Source: Bacteroidales bacterium (GTDB lineage: Bacteria; Bacteroidota; Bacteroidia; Bacteroidales; DYOH01). Taken from it: DNA of 9,768 nucleotides. Position numbers and translations under genes: made by a program. The notes under the pieces are model-generated. The model saw only the letters and a list, made by a program, of their open reading frames with translations. It did not search any database and had not been told where the DNA came from. Below are positions 1 to 7,145 of this stretch, piece by piece (the stretch's first letter is position 1; every line of letters begins with the position of its first letter). The stretch lies in assembly GCA_030632545.1 (NCBI GenBank), contig DAOVUO010000061.1, forward strand, positions 1-9,768, in the 5' to 3' direction.

Positions 1-1
1 A

Positions 2-658
2 AAATTTGAGATTGTTAATGGTAATTTAGAAATAAAGCCTTTTGATGCAAAAATTGCTGGACATAAAGCTACTATTGGTGGCAAACAGAATGTAGCTGGC
101 GAAATTGATTATCAGTTAAATACTAAACTTCCATTAGGAAAAGTTACGGGTATGCTTGCTAAGTTTTCGGGTGTAGCTATGAGCGATGAAGTTGATTTTA
201 AAATCAATATTGGCGGAACATTAGCAAAACCTAAAATAGCAAATATAGAAAGTGGTGCTACTCAGTCAGCTAAGGAAGAAGTGACTGAAGAAATAAAGGA
301 AAAAGTAAGCGAAAAAGCACAACAAATTATTGATGATGCAAAGAAAAAAGCTGATGATTTGAATAAAAAGGCTGAAATTCAGGCCGATAATTTAAGAAAA
401 ACAGCTAAAGATGCAGGGCTTAAGTTAATTGCGGAATCTGAAGCACAAGGAAAAAGTTTAATTAAAAAAGCAGGAAGTAATCCAATTAAGAAAAAATTGG
501 CCGAAGAATCAGCAAAAAAGTTAAAAACTGAAGCAACAAAAAAGGCTAAAAAACTAGAGCAAGAAGCTGATGCTAAAGCTAATTTGATTATAGAAAAAGC
601 AAATCAAGAAAGTAAGCAAATAATAACAAATGCAGAGCGAAAAGCTAATTCATTATAG
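2..658 (+). CDS. AsmA-like envelope protein, C-terminal part (5' end outside window)
   Basis: The reading frame is open from the left edge, so the 218 visible residues are only the end of a longer protein; the first ATG at 152 is internal. Residues about 1-82 are beta-rich with alternating hydrophobics (segments such as KPFDAKIAGHKA and VDFKINIGGTLAKPKI), which resembles the C-terminal region of Bacteroidota AsmA-family proteins. AsmA-like proteins of the wider family are inner-membrane-anchored periplasmic proteins linked to outer-membrane lipid transport and biogenesis. From about residue 87 to the end (bases 260-655) the protein becomes a Lys/Glu/Ala-rich, Pro-poor helical tail likely to form coiled coil, broken once by a GSNP turn near residues 158-161. 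The family call is by resemblance of the short visible part; the function of the tail is unknown. The last 29 bases overlap the next gene, which suggests a shared transcript and translational coupling. Confidence 0.6.
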   Translation, partial: KFEIVNGNLEIKPFDAKIAGHKATIGGKQNVAGEIDYQLNTKLPLGKVTGMLAKFSGVAMSDEVDFKINIGGTLAKPKIANIESGATQSAKEEVTEEIKEKVSEKAQQIIDDAKKKADDLNKKAEIQADNLRKTAKDAGLKLIAESEAQGKSLIKKAGSNPIKKKLAEESAKKLKTEATKKAKKLEQEADAKANLIIEKANQESKQIITNAERKANSL

Positions 659-2672
659 AGTTAAACAGATTGCTTTAGTTTTGATTTTAAGCTTATTGTG
701 GAGTGAGCACAATGCACAATCTACATGTATCGAAATTAAAAATCGAGCATTAAAGCGTCAGTTTTCAGAAGCAATAGAGCTAATGAAAGCTGGTCGAGAA
801 GTGGAGGCTTACAGAATGGCCGAGAATATGGTTACAGTTGAACCTCAGTTTGTTGATGCCTGGTATTTGATGGCTGATTTTAACTATCATAAGGGTAGAG
901 CATTGTCTAAGGATAGTACTTATCACAAAGGTTTAGAGCAGTATTTTTATACTGCAATTGAGTATTATGACAAAGTTCGACTTTTATGCCCATCTTATGA
1001 TGATTTTGGTATTTTTTTCTATTTAGGCGAATATTATTACGATTTAAAAGAGTATAACGAAGCTGAAAATAAGCTTTTATACTATATAAAAAATGCAAAT
1101 ATTAAAGGGAATAGATTTAAAAAAGCGAAAGAATATCTTGATAATATAAAAACTTACGCTTATTTAATAAATAACCCTATTCCTTTTTTCCCAGTTGTGA
1201 TTAGTGGTGTGTCAACTTACGACGATGAATATTTGCCCATTTTATCGCCTGATGGTGACTGGCTATTTTTTACCCATAGGTATAAGAAAAAACTCAATAA
1301 TTATCAAACTAAGCAATTAGTTGAAGAATTTACAGTGAGTAAGCGATTAAATAGTCCTCATAATAGTGTTGAAGCATTTTCTGTGGGTGTGGCAATGCCT
1401 TATCCTTTTAATACACAGCAGCGTAACGAGGGAGCAGCTACATTAACTATTGATAATAAACGGATGTATATAACTATTTGTGAAACAGTAAGAAGTAGTT
1501 ATACATCTTATAAAAATTGCGATATTTTTGAGTCTACTTTTATTGATAATAAATGGACAAAACTTAAAAATCTTGGAAAAAACATTAATGGAATTGATTC
1601 TTGGGAGGGACAACCGAGTATTACTGCGGATGGTAGAGTACTTTTCTTTTCGAGCACGAGAGAAAATGGATTTGGTGGCTTGGATTTATATAAGAGCGTT
1701 CAAGATAGTGCAAAAAACTGGATGCCCGCAGAGAATTTAGGCGAAATGATTAATACAGAAGGGAATGAAAAGTCCCCATTTATTCATTATGATAGTCAGA
1801 CCCTATATTTTGCGTCTGATGGTTTGTTTGGATTTGGCGGATTTGACTTGTTTTACACAAATTATACTGATTCTGGATGGACAAAACCAAAAAATCTTGG
1901 CTATCCATTGAATACAAATCATCACGAAGTTGGTCTTTCTGTAAGTACAAATGGCAAAAAGATGTATTTCGCTTCAGATAATCTTGATGGCGAAGGTGGA
2001 TACGATATATATAGTGCTAATTTATACGAGGAAGCAAGACCAAAAAAAGTGCTTTTTATTAAAGGAATTTTATACGACGAAGAGGGTAATGAATTGAGTA
2101 ATGCACAAATAGAATTAACAAGCATTCAAACATCAAAAATAACTTTTGGCGTAGTCGACTCATTAACTGGACATTATGCAGTGTCCGTTCCAGTAAATAC
2201 GGACGAGGAATTTATTATGATAGCTAAGAAGCAAGGTTATTTTTATGCTACCGAATACATTAATCCATATATTCAACAATATGATCCACCAACTAATCTG
2301 CATTTAAAAGTTAAAGCTATTAAAAAAGGATATTCGTATATACTTCAAAACGTGAATTTTGAATTTAATTCATCGGTACTTAGCGACACCTCAATGCTCT
2401 GTATTAACAATTTGGTTGTTTTTTTGAATGAAAACCCCAAATTGATGATTGAGTTACGTGGTCATACTGATGACGTGGGTGATGCGCTTACAAACATGCA
2501 GCTTTCTGTTGCTCGTGCAAAGGCAGTAAGGGATTACTTGATAAAGAATAACATTAATTCTAAACGTATTACTTACAAAGGATTTGGTGAAAAAAAACCA
2601 TATACTGCCGGAAATTCACCTAGTACTAGAATGCTAAATAGAAGAGTAGAATTTGTTGTAATATCAAAATAA
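630..2672 (+). CDS. PorE-like OmpA-family protein (TPR, PD40 propeller, CRD, OmpA domain)
   Basis: This 680-residue protein has the domain order described for the T9SS protein PorE. An N-terminal signal peptide has basic residues, then a hydrophobic core (IALVLILSLLW, 15-24) and a plausible signal peptidase I site after HNA near residue 29. TPR-like helices follow at about 45-180. Five PD40/WD40-like blades carry motifs near 205-216, 272-282, 330-355, 386-410 and 438-462 (LSPDGDWLFF, ITADGRVLFFSS, FASDGLFGFGGFDLF). A carboxypeptidase-regulatory-like fold spans about 475-560 and an OmpA-like peptidoglycan-binding domain about 568-680. Asp614 (GHTDD) and Arg629 (LSVARA) sit 15 apart, like the diaminopimelate-binding pair of E. 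coli OmpA, and NRRVEF closes the domain. PorE is thought to tie the T9SS machinery to peptidoglycan. No lipobox is evident, unlike lipoprotein PorE. Bacteroidota carry paralogues with this architecture, so the PorE role is inferred. The ATG at 630 is the only good start ahead of the signal peptide. Confidence 0.85.
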   Translation: MQSEKLIHYRVKQIALVLILSLLWSEHNAQSTCIEIKNRALKRQFSEAIELMKAGREVEAYRMAENMVTVEPQFVDAWYLMADFNYHKGRALSKDSTYHKGLEQYFYTAIEYYDKVRLLCPSYDDFGIFFYLGEYYYDLKEYNEAENKLLYYIKNANIKGNRFKKAKEYLDNIKTYAYLINNPIPFFPVVISGVSTYDDEYLPILSPDGDWLFFTHRYKKKLNNYQTKQLVEEFTVSKRLNSPHNSVEAFSVGVAMPYPFNTQQRNEGAATLTIDNKRMYITICETVRSSYTSYKNCDIFESTFIDNKWTKLKNLGKNINGIDSWEGQPSITADGRVLFFSSTRENGFGGLDLYKSVQDSAKNWMPAENLGEMINTEGNEKSPFIHYDSQTLYFASDGLFGFGGFDLFYTNYTDSGWTKPKNLGYPLNTNHHEVGLSVSTNGKKMYFASDNLDGEGGYDIYSANLYEEARPKKVLFIKGILYDEEGNELSNAQIELTSIQTSKITFGVVDSLTGHYAVSVPVNTDEEFIMIAKKQGYFYATEYINPYIQQYDPPTNLHLKVKAIKKGYSYILQNVNFEFNSSVLSDTSMLCINNLVVFLNENPKLMIELRGHTDDVGDALTNMQLSVARAKAVRDYLIKNNINSKRITYKGFGEKKPYTAGNSPSTRMLNRRVEFVVISK

Positions 2673-2716
2673 GTAAGCAGAAACTAATTTCAAGTTCCTA
2701 CTTACTTACTTATTTT
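2667..2716. terminator. Two-way terminator-like hairpin between convergent genes
   Basis: AAAATAAGTAAG (2667-2678) is the exact reverse complement of CTTACTTATTTT (2705-2716). The 26-base gap can itself fold: AAGTAAG (2671-2677) also pairs with CTTACTT (2701-2707), and AGAAACT (2679-2685) pairs with AGTTCCT (2693-2699) with one mismatch around a 7-base loop. CTTA occurs three times in tandem at 2701-2712, so several registers are possible. T-rich stretches flank the stem on both strands. The repeat overlaps the stop codon of the PorE-like gene and reaches into the tpiA stop codon, so it can serve both convergent transcripts. The stem is AT-rich, so strength is uncertain. Confidence 0.6.
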
Positions 2717-3473
2717 AAAAGCTATTTATAATCGCCTTAAAATCATCAGCTTTAAGTGATGCGCCACCAATTAGTCCGCCATCTACATCTTTATTAGAAA
2801 AAAGTTCTTTGGCATTGCCTGGATTACAGCTACCACCATATAAGATACTTGTATTTTCAGCTATTTCATTACTATAATTCTCTGCCACAAGCCCACGTAT
2901 ATAGGCATGTATCTCTTGTGCTTGCTCAGGTGAGGCAGTTTTTCCTGTGCCAATAGCCCAAACTGGCTCATAAGCTAAAATGATATTTTCAAATTCAGCT
3001 TCTGAAAGTTTAAAAACAACTTCTGATAATTGTTTTTTTACTACTTCAAAATGCTTTTCAGCTTCTCTTTCTTTTAAAACTTCACCAATACAAAAAATTA
3101 CTTCTTGCTTGTTGGCTAATACCTGAGCTACTTTTAGGCTTAAAGTTTCGCTTGTATCATAATAATAGCTTCGTCTTTCCGAATGCCCAAGAATTACAGT
3201 ATCTACTCCAATGTTTTTTAGCATTGTAGCAGAAATTTCGCCAGTATAAGCACCTTTTTCGTGTGTAGCACAATTTTGCGCAGCTAAAGTTATTTTTTTG
3301 CTATCAATTACATTTTTTATCGACGCTAAATGAGTAAACGGTGGTGCAATAACCACTTTTACTTCTTCGTTCTCAGAATTATCCAGTTTCTTATTAAGTG
3401 TTTGAGCTAATTCAATTCCTTCACTTAGTTGTGTGTTCATTTTCCAGTTTCCAGCTACAATTTTTTTTCTCAT
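2715..3473 (-). CDS. tpiA: Triosephosphate isomerase
   Basis: The enzyme interconverts dihydroxyacetone phosphate and glyceraldehyde 3-phosphate in glycolysis and gluconeogenesis, in the cytoplasm. At 252 residues it has the usual family length and is a single TIM barrel. All hallmark positions are present: Asn9 and Lys11 in NWKMN, the electrophile His97 in LGHSERR, the catalytic base Glu169 in AYEPVWAIGTGKT, whose following residues form the flexible loop 6, the loop 7 motif YGGS (212-215), and the phosphate-binding GGLIGGASL near 232-240. The ATG overlaps the stop codon of the upstream DoxX-like gene by one base (TAATG on the minus strand), so the two are probably translationally coupled. 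It is the last gene of a three-gene unit and ends at the inverted repeat shared with the convergent OmpA-family gene. No obvious Shine-Dalgarno sequence precedes it, as is common in Bacteroidota. Confidence 0.98.
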   Translation of the reverse strand: MRKKIVAGNWKMNTQLSEGIELAQTLNKKLDNSENEEVKVVIAPPFTHLASIKNVIDSKKITLAAQNCATHEKGAYTGEISATMLKNIGVDTVILGHSERRSYYYDTSETLSLKVAQVLANKQEVIFCIGEVLKEREAEKHFEVVKKQLSEVVFKLSEAEFENIILAYEPVWAIGTGKTASPEQAQEIHAYIRGLVAENYSNEIAENTSILYGGSCNPGNAKELFSNKDVDGGLIGGASLKADDFKAIINSF

Positions 3474-4651
3474 TATTTCTGTTTATTTAGTTTTTTAAAG
3501 TATTCTAAATTAGGCAAGTCGTTATAATGCCATTTTTCTATAATTTTGCCCTCTTTAAGTAATACAAATCCAGGGTTTGCTCTAACTATTGTTTTAAGTG
3601 TAATAGGATCTGTATTTGTAAAAATAAAATTAAGCTTTAAATCGTGTTTTAGTTTTAGTGCTTCGTCAGAGCCACTGCCAGTTAGCATAAAGAATGGATA
3701 GTTCTGAGTTTTAAAATATTGATAAATTTCCTCAGCCATTTCAAGAGCTTTATCATTTGTTTGTTCTAAATCATAAGCCACACAGAGCATTATATAACGT
3801 TCATCTGCTAGTATTTGAGGTGTAATATCCGAATCAAAAACAATATATTCATCGTTAAATTGTTCAATTGGTTCAATTGTAAAGTCGTGAATTGGTGGTA
3901 AATATCCTTTTTCAATAATTATTGGTCCTTCAATTTGGTCGGCAATAATTTCGTAAGTTTCAGGATTTTGCCATTTTACATCATTCAAATAGTCATCAGA
4001 AGTAATTGTTGTTATTTCTCCTGTTTCAATATTTTTCATAGGATAATTGTAGATAGACTTTTCCTTTGGTGCATTTTCAGGAATTATCATTTGGTCAGGT
4101 ATATAACTACCAACTTTGTATGGGCGAAAATCTATAATAGGCAAATGTTTTAAATTAAAAAGTTGAAAAAAGAAAATAATCAGAATAAAAATCCCAATAC
4201 TTCTCATTTGGCTTATTGAATTTATTTTATTTACAAACTTTTCTCTATACAAAAATATAATTATTGCAGCAGTAATTAGTATAATATTTTTAAAAAAAGT
4301 TTCCCAATTTGTCATTATAAGTGCATCGCCAAAGCAGCCACAGTCCGATACTGGATTTTTTAGTGCAATAAATAATGTAAGTGGTGTGAAAATCGCCATA
4401 AATATAAGTGCAAACCAACTAAAAAGCTTTGTTTTTAAATTGAACAATAGTGCAAGACCGGTTAAAAATTCTGCACCACTTAATACAAAGGCAAGTGCTA
4501 ATGCTAAAGGAGCAGCCCACGAAAAACCAAATGCATTAAAATAATCTATAAACTTGTAAGTTGAGCCAAGTGGATCAACTGCTTTTACGATACCCGAAAA
4601 TAGAAAAACTGCGCCTAATAAGTATCTACTAATTTGTGCTAATAATTTCAT
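3473..4651 (-). CDS. DoxX/MauE-like membrane protein with thioredoxin-like domain (BT_3928 type)
   Basis: This 392-residue protein starts with a DoxX/MauE-type membrane domain: hydrophobic segments lie near residues 7-24, 46-70, 77-98, 119-135 and 150-167, and the loop motif DCGCFGD (103-109) places two cysteines, 104 and 106, next to the membrane. In MauE/DoxX-type proteins such cysteines are associated with thiol redox chemistry. A soluble region follows; its part at about 285-385 looks thioredoxin-like (YIMLCVAYDLEQ, then a helix, FFMLTGSG, and NPGFVLLKEGKIIEKWH) but has no CxxC site. This matches the Bacteroidota family annotated as BT_3928, whose genes are commonly found beside tpiA. The substrate is unknown. 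The gene lies 12 bp after the DUF1599 gene and overlaps tpiA by one base. A disulfide or quinone-linked redox role is inference only. Confidence 0.85.
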   Translation of the reverse strand: MKLLAQISRYLLGAVFLFSGIVKAVDPLGSTYKFIDYFNAFGFSWAAPLALALAFVLSGAEFLTGLALLFNLKTKLFSWFALIFMAIFTPLTLFIALKNPVSDCGCFGDALIMTNWETFFKNIILITAAIIIFLYREKFVNKINSISQMRSIGIFILIIFFFQLFNLKHLPIIDFRPYKVGSYIPDQMIIPENAPKEKSIYNYPMKNIETGEITTITSDDYLNDVKWQNPETYEIIADQIEGPIIIEKGYLPPIHDFTIEPIEQFNDEYIVFDSDITPQILADERYIMLCVAYDLEQTNDKALEMAEEIYQYFKTQNYPFFMLTGSGSDEALKLKHDLKLNFIFTNTDPITLKTIVRANPGFVLLKEGKIIEKWHYNDLPNLEYFKKLNKQK

Positions 4652-4663
4652 TATTTTTAAGTT

Positions 4664-5215
4664 CTATTTATTTAATTCTAGCTGAATAAGGCCAAATATT
4701 GCATAATTAATAATATCAAAATAATTGGCATCAATTCCTTCTGAAATTTGAGTTTTGCCATCATTATCCTCAATTTGTTTAATTCTAAAAAGTTTCATTA
4801 GGATTAAATCAGTATAGGAACTAATGCGCATTTTGCGCCAGGCTTCATCATAATCGTGATTTTTGTCGAACATCAAACTTTTGGCCTCATTGCAATATTT
4901 ATCATATAAAGATAATACTTTTTTTACGGAAGGATTAACATCATACGATGGTTTTTCTGCTAATTGGATAAGTGCAATAATAGAGTAATTAACAAGAGCT
5001 ATAAACTCTGGATGAATTCCTTCGTCTACTTTATGATTTTTCTTTTCTTCTATACTTCTAATGCGCATCGCCTTTATAAGAAGCTGGTCTGTAATGCTTT
5101 TAGTTCGCATTATTCTCCAAGATGCGCCATAGTCTTCTAGTTTTTTTGCAAAAACGTTTCTTGAAATTATTATACAGTGGTCAAATTGTGCCGAAGTATC
5201 ATTTGCTTGTTGCAT
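4664..5215 (-). CDS. DUF1599 protein with two internal repeats
   Basis: This 183-residue protein, probably cytoplasmic (no signal peptide or membrane segment), consists of two copies of one module. Copy 1 covers about residues 15-85 and copy 2 about 104-180. They share the same order of motifs: Y-x-x-x-W-R-x-M-R, then T-D, K, R-I, I-E, E-G-I, N-Y-x-I and L-I-Q-L. Trp33 matches Trp126, Asp43 matches Asp136, Glu65 matches Glu159 and Asn76 matches Asn170. This fits the DUF1599 family (Pfam PF07659, which I recall is also called nucleotide modification associated domain 1), of unknown biochemical function. Conserved Asp, Glu, Arg and Lys could form a binding or active site, but that is not established. 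It leads a tight operon with the DoxX-like gene and tpiA, an arrangement typical of Bacteroidota. The ATG at 5215 faces an AT-rich divergent intergenic region. Confidence 0.85.
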   Translation of the reverse strand: MQQANDTSAQFDHCIIISRNVFAKKLEDYGASWRIMRTKSITDQLLIKAMRIRSIEEKKNHKVDEGIHPEFIALVNYSIIALIQLAEKPSYDVNPSVKKVLSLYDKYCNEAKSLMFDKNHDYDEAWRKMRISSYTDLILMKLFRIKQIEDNDGKTQISEGIDANYFDIINYAIFGLIQLELNK

Positions 5216-5220
5216 GTTGC

Positions 5221-5253
5221 TATTTACTATTTTAATTAATTATTTACTATTTT
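5221..5253. repeat. 13-bp direct repeat in the divergent intergenic region
   Basis: TATTTACTATTTT occurs exactly twice, at 5221-5233 and 5241-5253, with starts 20 bp apart (about two helical turns). It lies just upstream of the DUF1599 start, so on the minus strand it would be in that gene's leader or promoter-proximal region. A regulator binding site is possible, but the region is extremely AT-rich and a chance or slippage origin cannot be excluded. Confidence 0.45.
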
Positions 5254-5307
5254 TTTTATCACTATTCATACCTTGCTAATTAATATACAAAAAAATAAAA
5301 AAAAGAC

Positions 5308-5315
5308 TACATTTG
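5308..5315 (+). promoter_or_regulatory. Putative Bacteroidota -7 promoter box for folP-cdaA
   Basis: TACATTTG matches the Bacteroidota -7 consensus TAnnTTTG. It ends 23 bases before the folP ATG, which would give a short leader. No clear -33 box (TTTG or TTG) lies at the expected distance; the nearest TTG upstream is at 5273-5275, which is too far. The rest of 5216-5338 holds long A and T runs. No matching -7 box was found for the leftward operon. Confidence 0.45.
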
Positions 5316-5338
5316 TTGCATAAACTCAATAAAAATAT

Positions 5339-6232
5339 ATGATAAATCTTCCCAACAATAAAGTTAAAAATTCATATTTTACTAAAATTTTTCAATTAAA
5401 TTGTGGCGGTCGTCTATTAAGTATAGATAAACCAATTGTAATGGGGATATTAAATATTACTCCTGATTCTTTTTTTGATGGCGGAAAATATCAGAATATT
5501 TCTGATATTTTAGCAAGAGCACAACAAATTATTGACGAGGGTGCTGAAATAATAGATATTGGTGCATTTTCAAGTCGACCAGGAGGGCAAATTCTTAGTT
5601 TAAAGGAGGAAAAAGAGCGATTATATCCAGCCTTAGAACAAATTCGTGAAAAATTTCCAGAAGCAATCCTTTCTGTTGATACTTTTAGAGCGGAAATAGC
5701 CAAAGAAGTTGTTGCTAATTTTTCTGTTAATATGATTAACGATATTTCGGCTGGGGAGATGGACGCAGATATGTTTGAAACTATTGCACAATTAAAAGTG
5801 CCTTACATATTGATGCACATGAAAGGTAAGCCACAAACTATGCAGCAAAATCCTGAGTACGAAAATTTAATGCAGGAAATAATGTTCTATTTTGCAGAAA
5901 AAGTTGATTTGTTAAGCCAAATGGGGGTTTCTGATTTGATACTTGATCCAGGATTTGGATTTGGAAAAACGCTTAATCATAATTATGAGCTTCTCGCAAA
6001 ATTGCATGAGTTTAAGATTTTTGAAAAGCCTTTAATGGTTGGACTTTCCAGAAAATCAATGATATATAAGTATTTAAATACTAAACCAGATAATGCTCTA
6101 AACGGAACAACTTCGTTAAATACAATTGCTTTGCTTAATGGGGCTAATATTTTGCGAGTTCACGATGTTAAAGAGGCAAAAGAGACAATTACATTAATAG
6201 ATAAATTAAATCAGGTAGATGGGTTTTCTTGA
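5339..6232 (+). CDS. folP: Dihydropteroate synthase
   Basis: The enzyme joins 4-aminobenzoate to 6-hydroxymethyl-dihydropterin diphosphate to make dihydropteroate, a cytoplasmic step of folate synthesis and the target of sulfonamides. At 297 residues it is near the usual length, with a TIM-barrel motif order that is complete: MGILNITPDSFFDGG (35-49), IDIGAFSSRPG (72-82, the Bacteroidota-style variant of IDIGGESTRPG), SVDTFR (112-117), INDISAG (133-139), YILMHMKG (156-163), DPGFGFGKT (203-211), LMVGLSRKS (232-240) and LRVHDV near the end (272-277). About 20 residues precede the first conserved strand, so the ATG at 5339 is accepted although no Shine-Dalgarno sequence is visible. The stop lies 14 bases inside the start of cdaA, which implies co-translation. 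No truncation or unusual residue was noted. Confidence 0.97.
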   Translation: MINLPNNKVKNSYFTKIFQLNCGGRLLSIDKPIVMGILNITPDSFFDGGKYQNISDILARAQQIIDEGAEIIDIGAFSSRPGGQILSLKEEKERLYPALEQIREKFPEAILSVDTFRAEIAKEVVANFSVNMINDISAGEMDADMFETIAQLKVPYILMHMKGKPQTMQQNPEYENLMQEIMFYFAEKVDLLSQMGVSDLILDPGFGFGKTLNHNYELLAKLHEFKIFEKPLMVGLSRKSMIYKYLNTKPDNALNGTTSLNTIALLNGANILRVHDVKEAKETITLIDKLNQVDGFS

Positions 6233-7100
6233 TTTTCGCTTTCTTGATTTTATTGATATACTGATATTTAGTTTTATACTATATCAGATATATGTGCTTA
6301 TTCGTGGCACTGTGGCCATGAAAATTTTCATGGGTATTCTTACTTTATATTTGCTGTGGGTTTTGGTAAAGGCTTTAAATATGCAGCTTTTAAGTAGTAT
6401 ATTAGGTCAAATTACAGGTGTAGGGGTTGTGGCACTTTTAATTGTATTTCAACAAGAAATCCGTAAATTTTTTTTACAAATAGGTTCAAATTATTTAATT
6501 GGAGATAAATTTTCTATAGAGCATATTTTTAGTTTCATCATTAAATCAGAAGCGAAAGTTAATATTTATTCAATTATAAATGCGTCTTTACCAATGTCGA
6601 GTGATTTAACTGGTGCACTTATAGTAATTGAACGTAATTCTGATTTGAATATTTATGCACAATCAGGTGTAAAAATTGATGCTATAAGTTCTGCTCACTT
6701 AATAAGGACAATATTTTTTAAAAACTCTCCTTTGCATGATGGTGCTGTGATTATAAGAAAGGATAGAATTTTAGCCGCTGGTTGCGTTTTACCCTTATCA
6801 AAATCAACTAGATTACCTGAAAATTTTGGTTTGCGTCATCGTTCGGCTTTAGGAATGACAGAACAAACTGATGCAGTTGTGCTTGCTGTTTCAGAAGAGA
6901 GAGGTACAATTAGTGTTTTTTATGATAATAATATGGTGGAGAATGTGAAACCAATGGAATTAAGGCGCTTATTAAAAACCATCTTTGCCAAACAAGAAGA
7001 GGTAATTAGCTTTAGTCAGTATAAACTAAAGGCTATAGAGCATTTAAAAGGACAATATACAAAGCTTAAGTCTTGGTTTATTGCTCTTTCTGAGGATTAA
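6219..7100 (+). CDS. cdaA: Membrane diadenylate cyclase (CdaA/DacA type)
   Basis: The protein condenses two ATP into cyclic di-AMP, a second messenger tied in other bacteria to potassium, osmotic and cell-wall control. Three N-terminal membrane helices lie near residues 11-28, 35-52 and 62-78, followed by a short linker and the DAC (DisA_N) domain at about 95-245. The catalytic motifs are intact: LHDGAVII (172-179, DGA motif) and GLRHRSALGMTE (204-215, RHR motif), followed by SEERGTISV. A helical extension of roughly 45 residues follows the domain, making the 293-residue protein somewhat longer than Bacillus CdaA. The ATG overlaps folP by 14 bases. Unlike the Firmicute cdaA-cdaR-glmM cluster, no cdaR or glmM gene is adjacent here. 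The link with folP is, to my knowledge, typical of Bacteroidota. Confidence 0.96.
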   Translation: MGFLDFRFLDFIDILIFSFILYQIYVLIRGTVAMKIFMGILTLYLLWVLVKALNMQLLSSILGQITGVGVVALLIVFQQEIRKFFLQIGSNYLIGDKFSIEHIFSFIIKSEAKVNIYSIINASLPMSSDLTGALIVIERNSDLNIYAQSGVKIDAISSAHLIRTIFFKNSPLHDGAVIIRKDRILAAGCVLPLSKSTRLPENFGLRHRSALGMTEQTDAVVLAVSEERGTISVFYDNNMVENVKPMELRRLLKTIFAKQEEVISFSQYKLKAIEHLKGQYTKLKSWFIALSED

Positions 7101-7109
7101 GCTACATCT

Positions 7110-7145
7110 AAAAAATAATGCTTTTGTTTGTAAATTTTATTTTTT
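7110..7145. terminator. Weak inverted repeat between convergent cdaA and secreted-protein genes
   Basis: AAAAAATAA (7110-7118) is the reverse complement of TTATTTTTT (7137-7145), with an 18-base gap. It lies between two convergent stop codons, where a shared terminator is expected. The stem is pure A:T, so stability would be low and chance occurrence in such AT-rich sequence is quite possible. Confidence 0.25.

Noticed and set aside
152..658. A 168-residue gene starting at the ATG at 152
   Set aside because: The same frame stays open to the left edge and encodes AsmA-like strands, so this ATG is internal to a longer gene.
907..1098. Short minus-strand reading frame within the OmpA-family gene
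   Set aside because: It is antisense to the TPR-coding part of a well-supported gene and shows no recognisable domain.
2701..2712. CTTA triplication as a phase-variation tract
   Set aside because: It lies after the stop codon of one gene and before the stop of the other, so slippage would not switch a reading frame; it fits better as part of the terminator stem.
5288..5304. A-rich tract as an intrinsic terminator or DNA-bending element
   Set aside because: No GC-containing hairpin adjoins it and such tracts are expected in this base composition.
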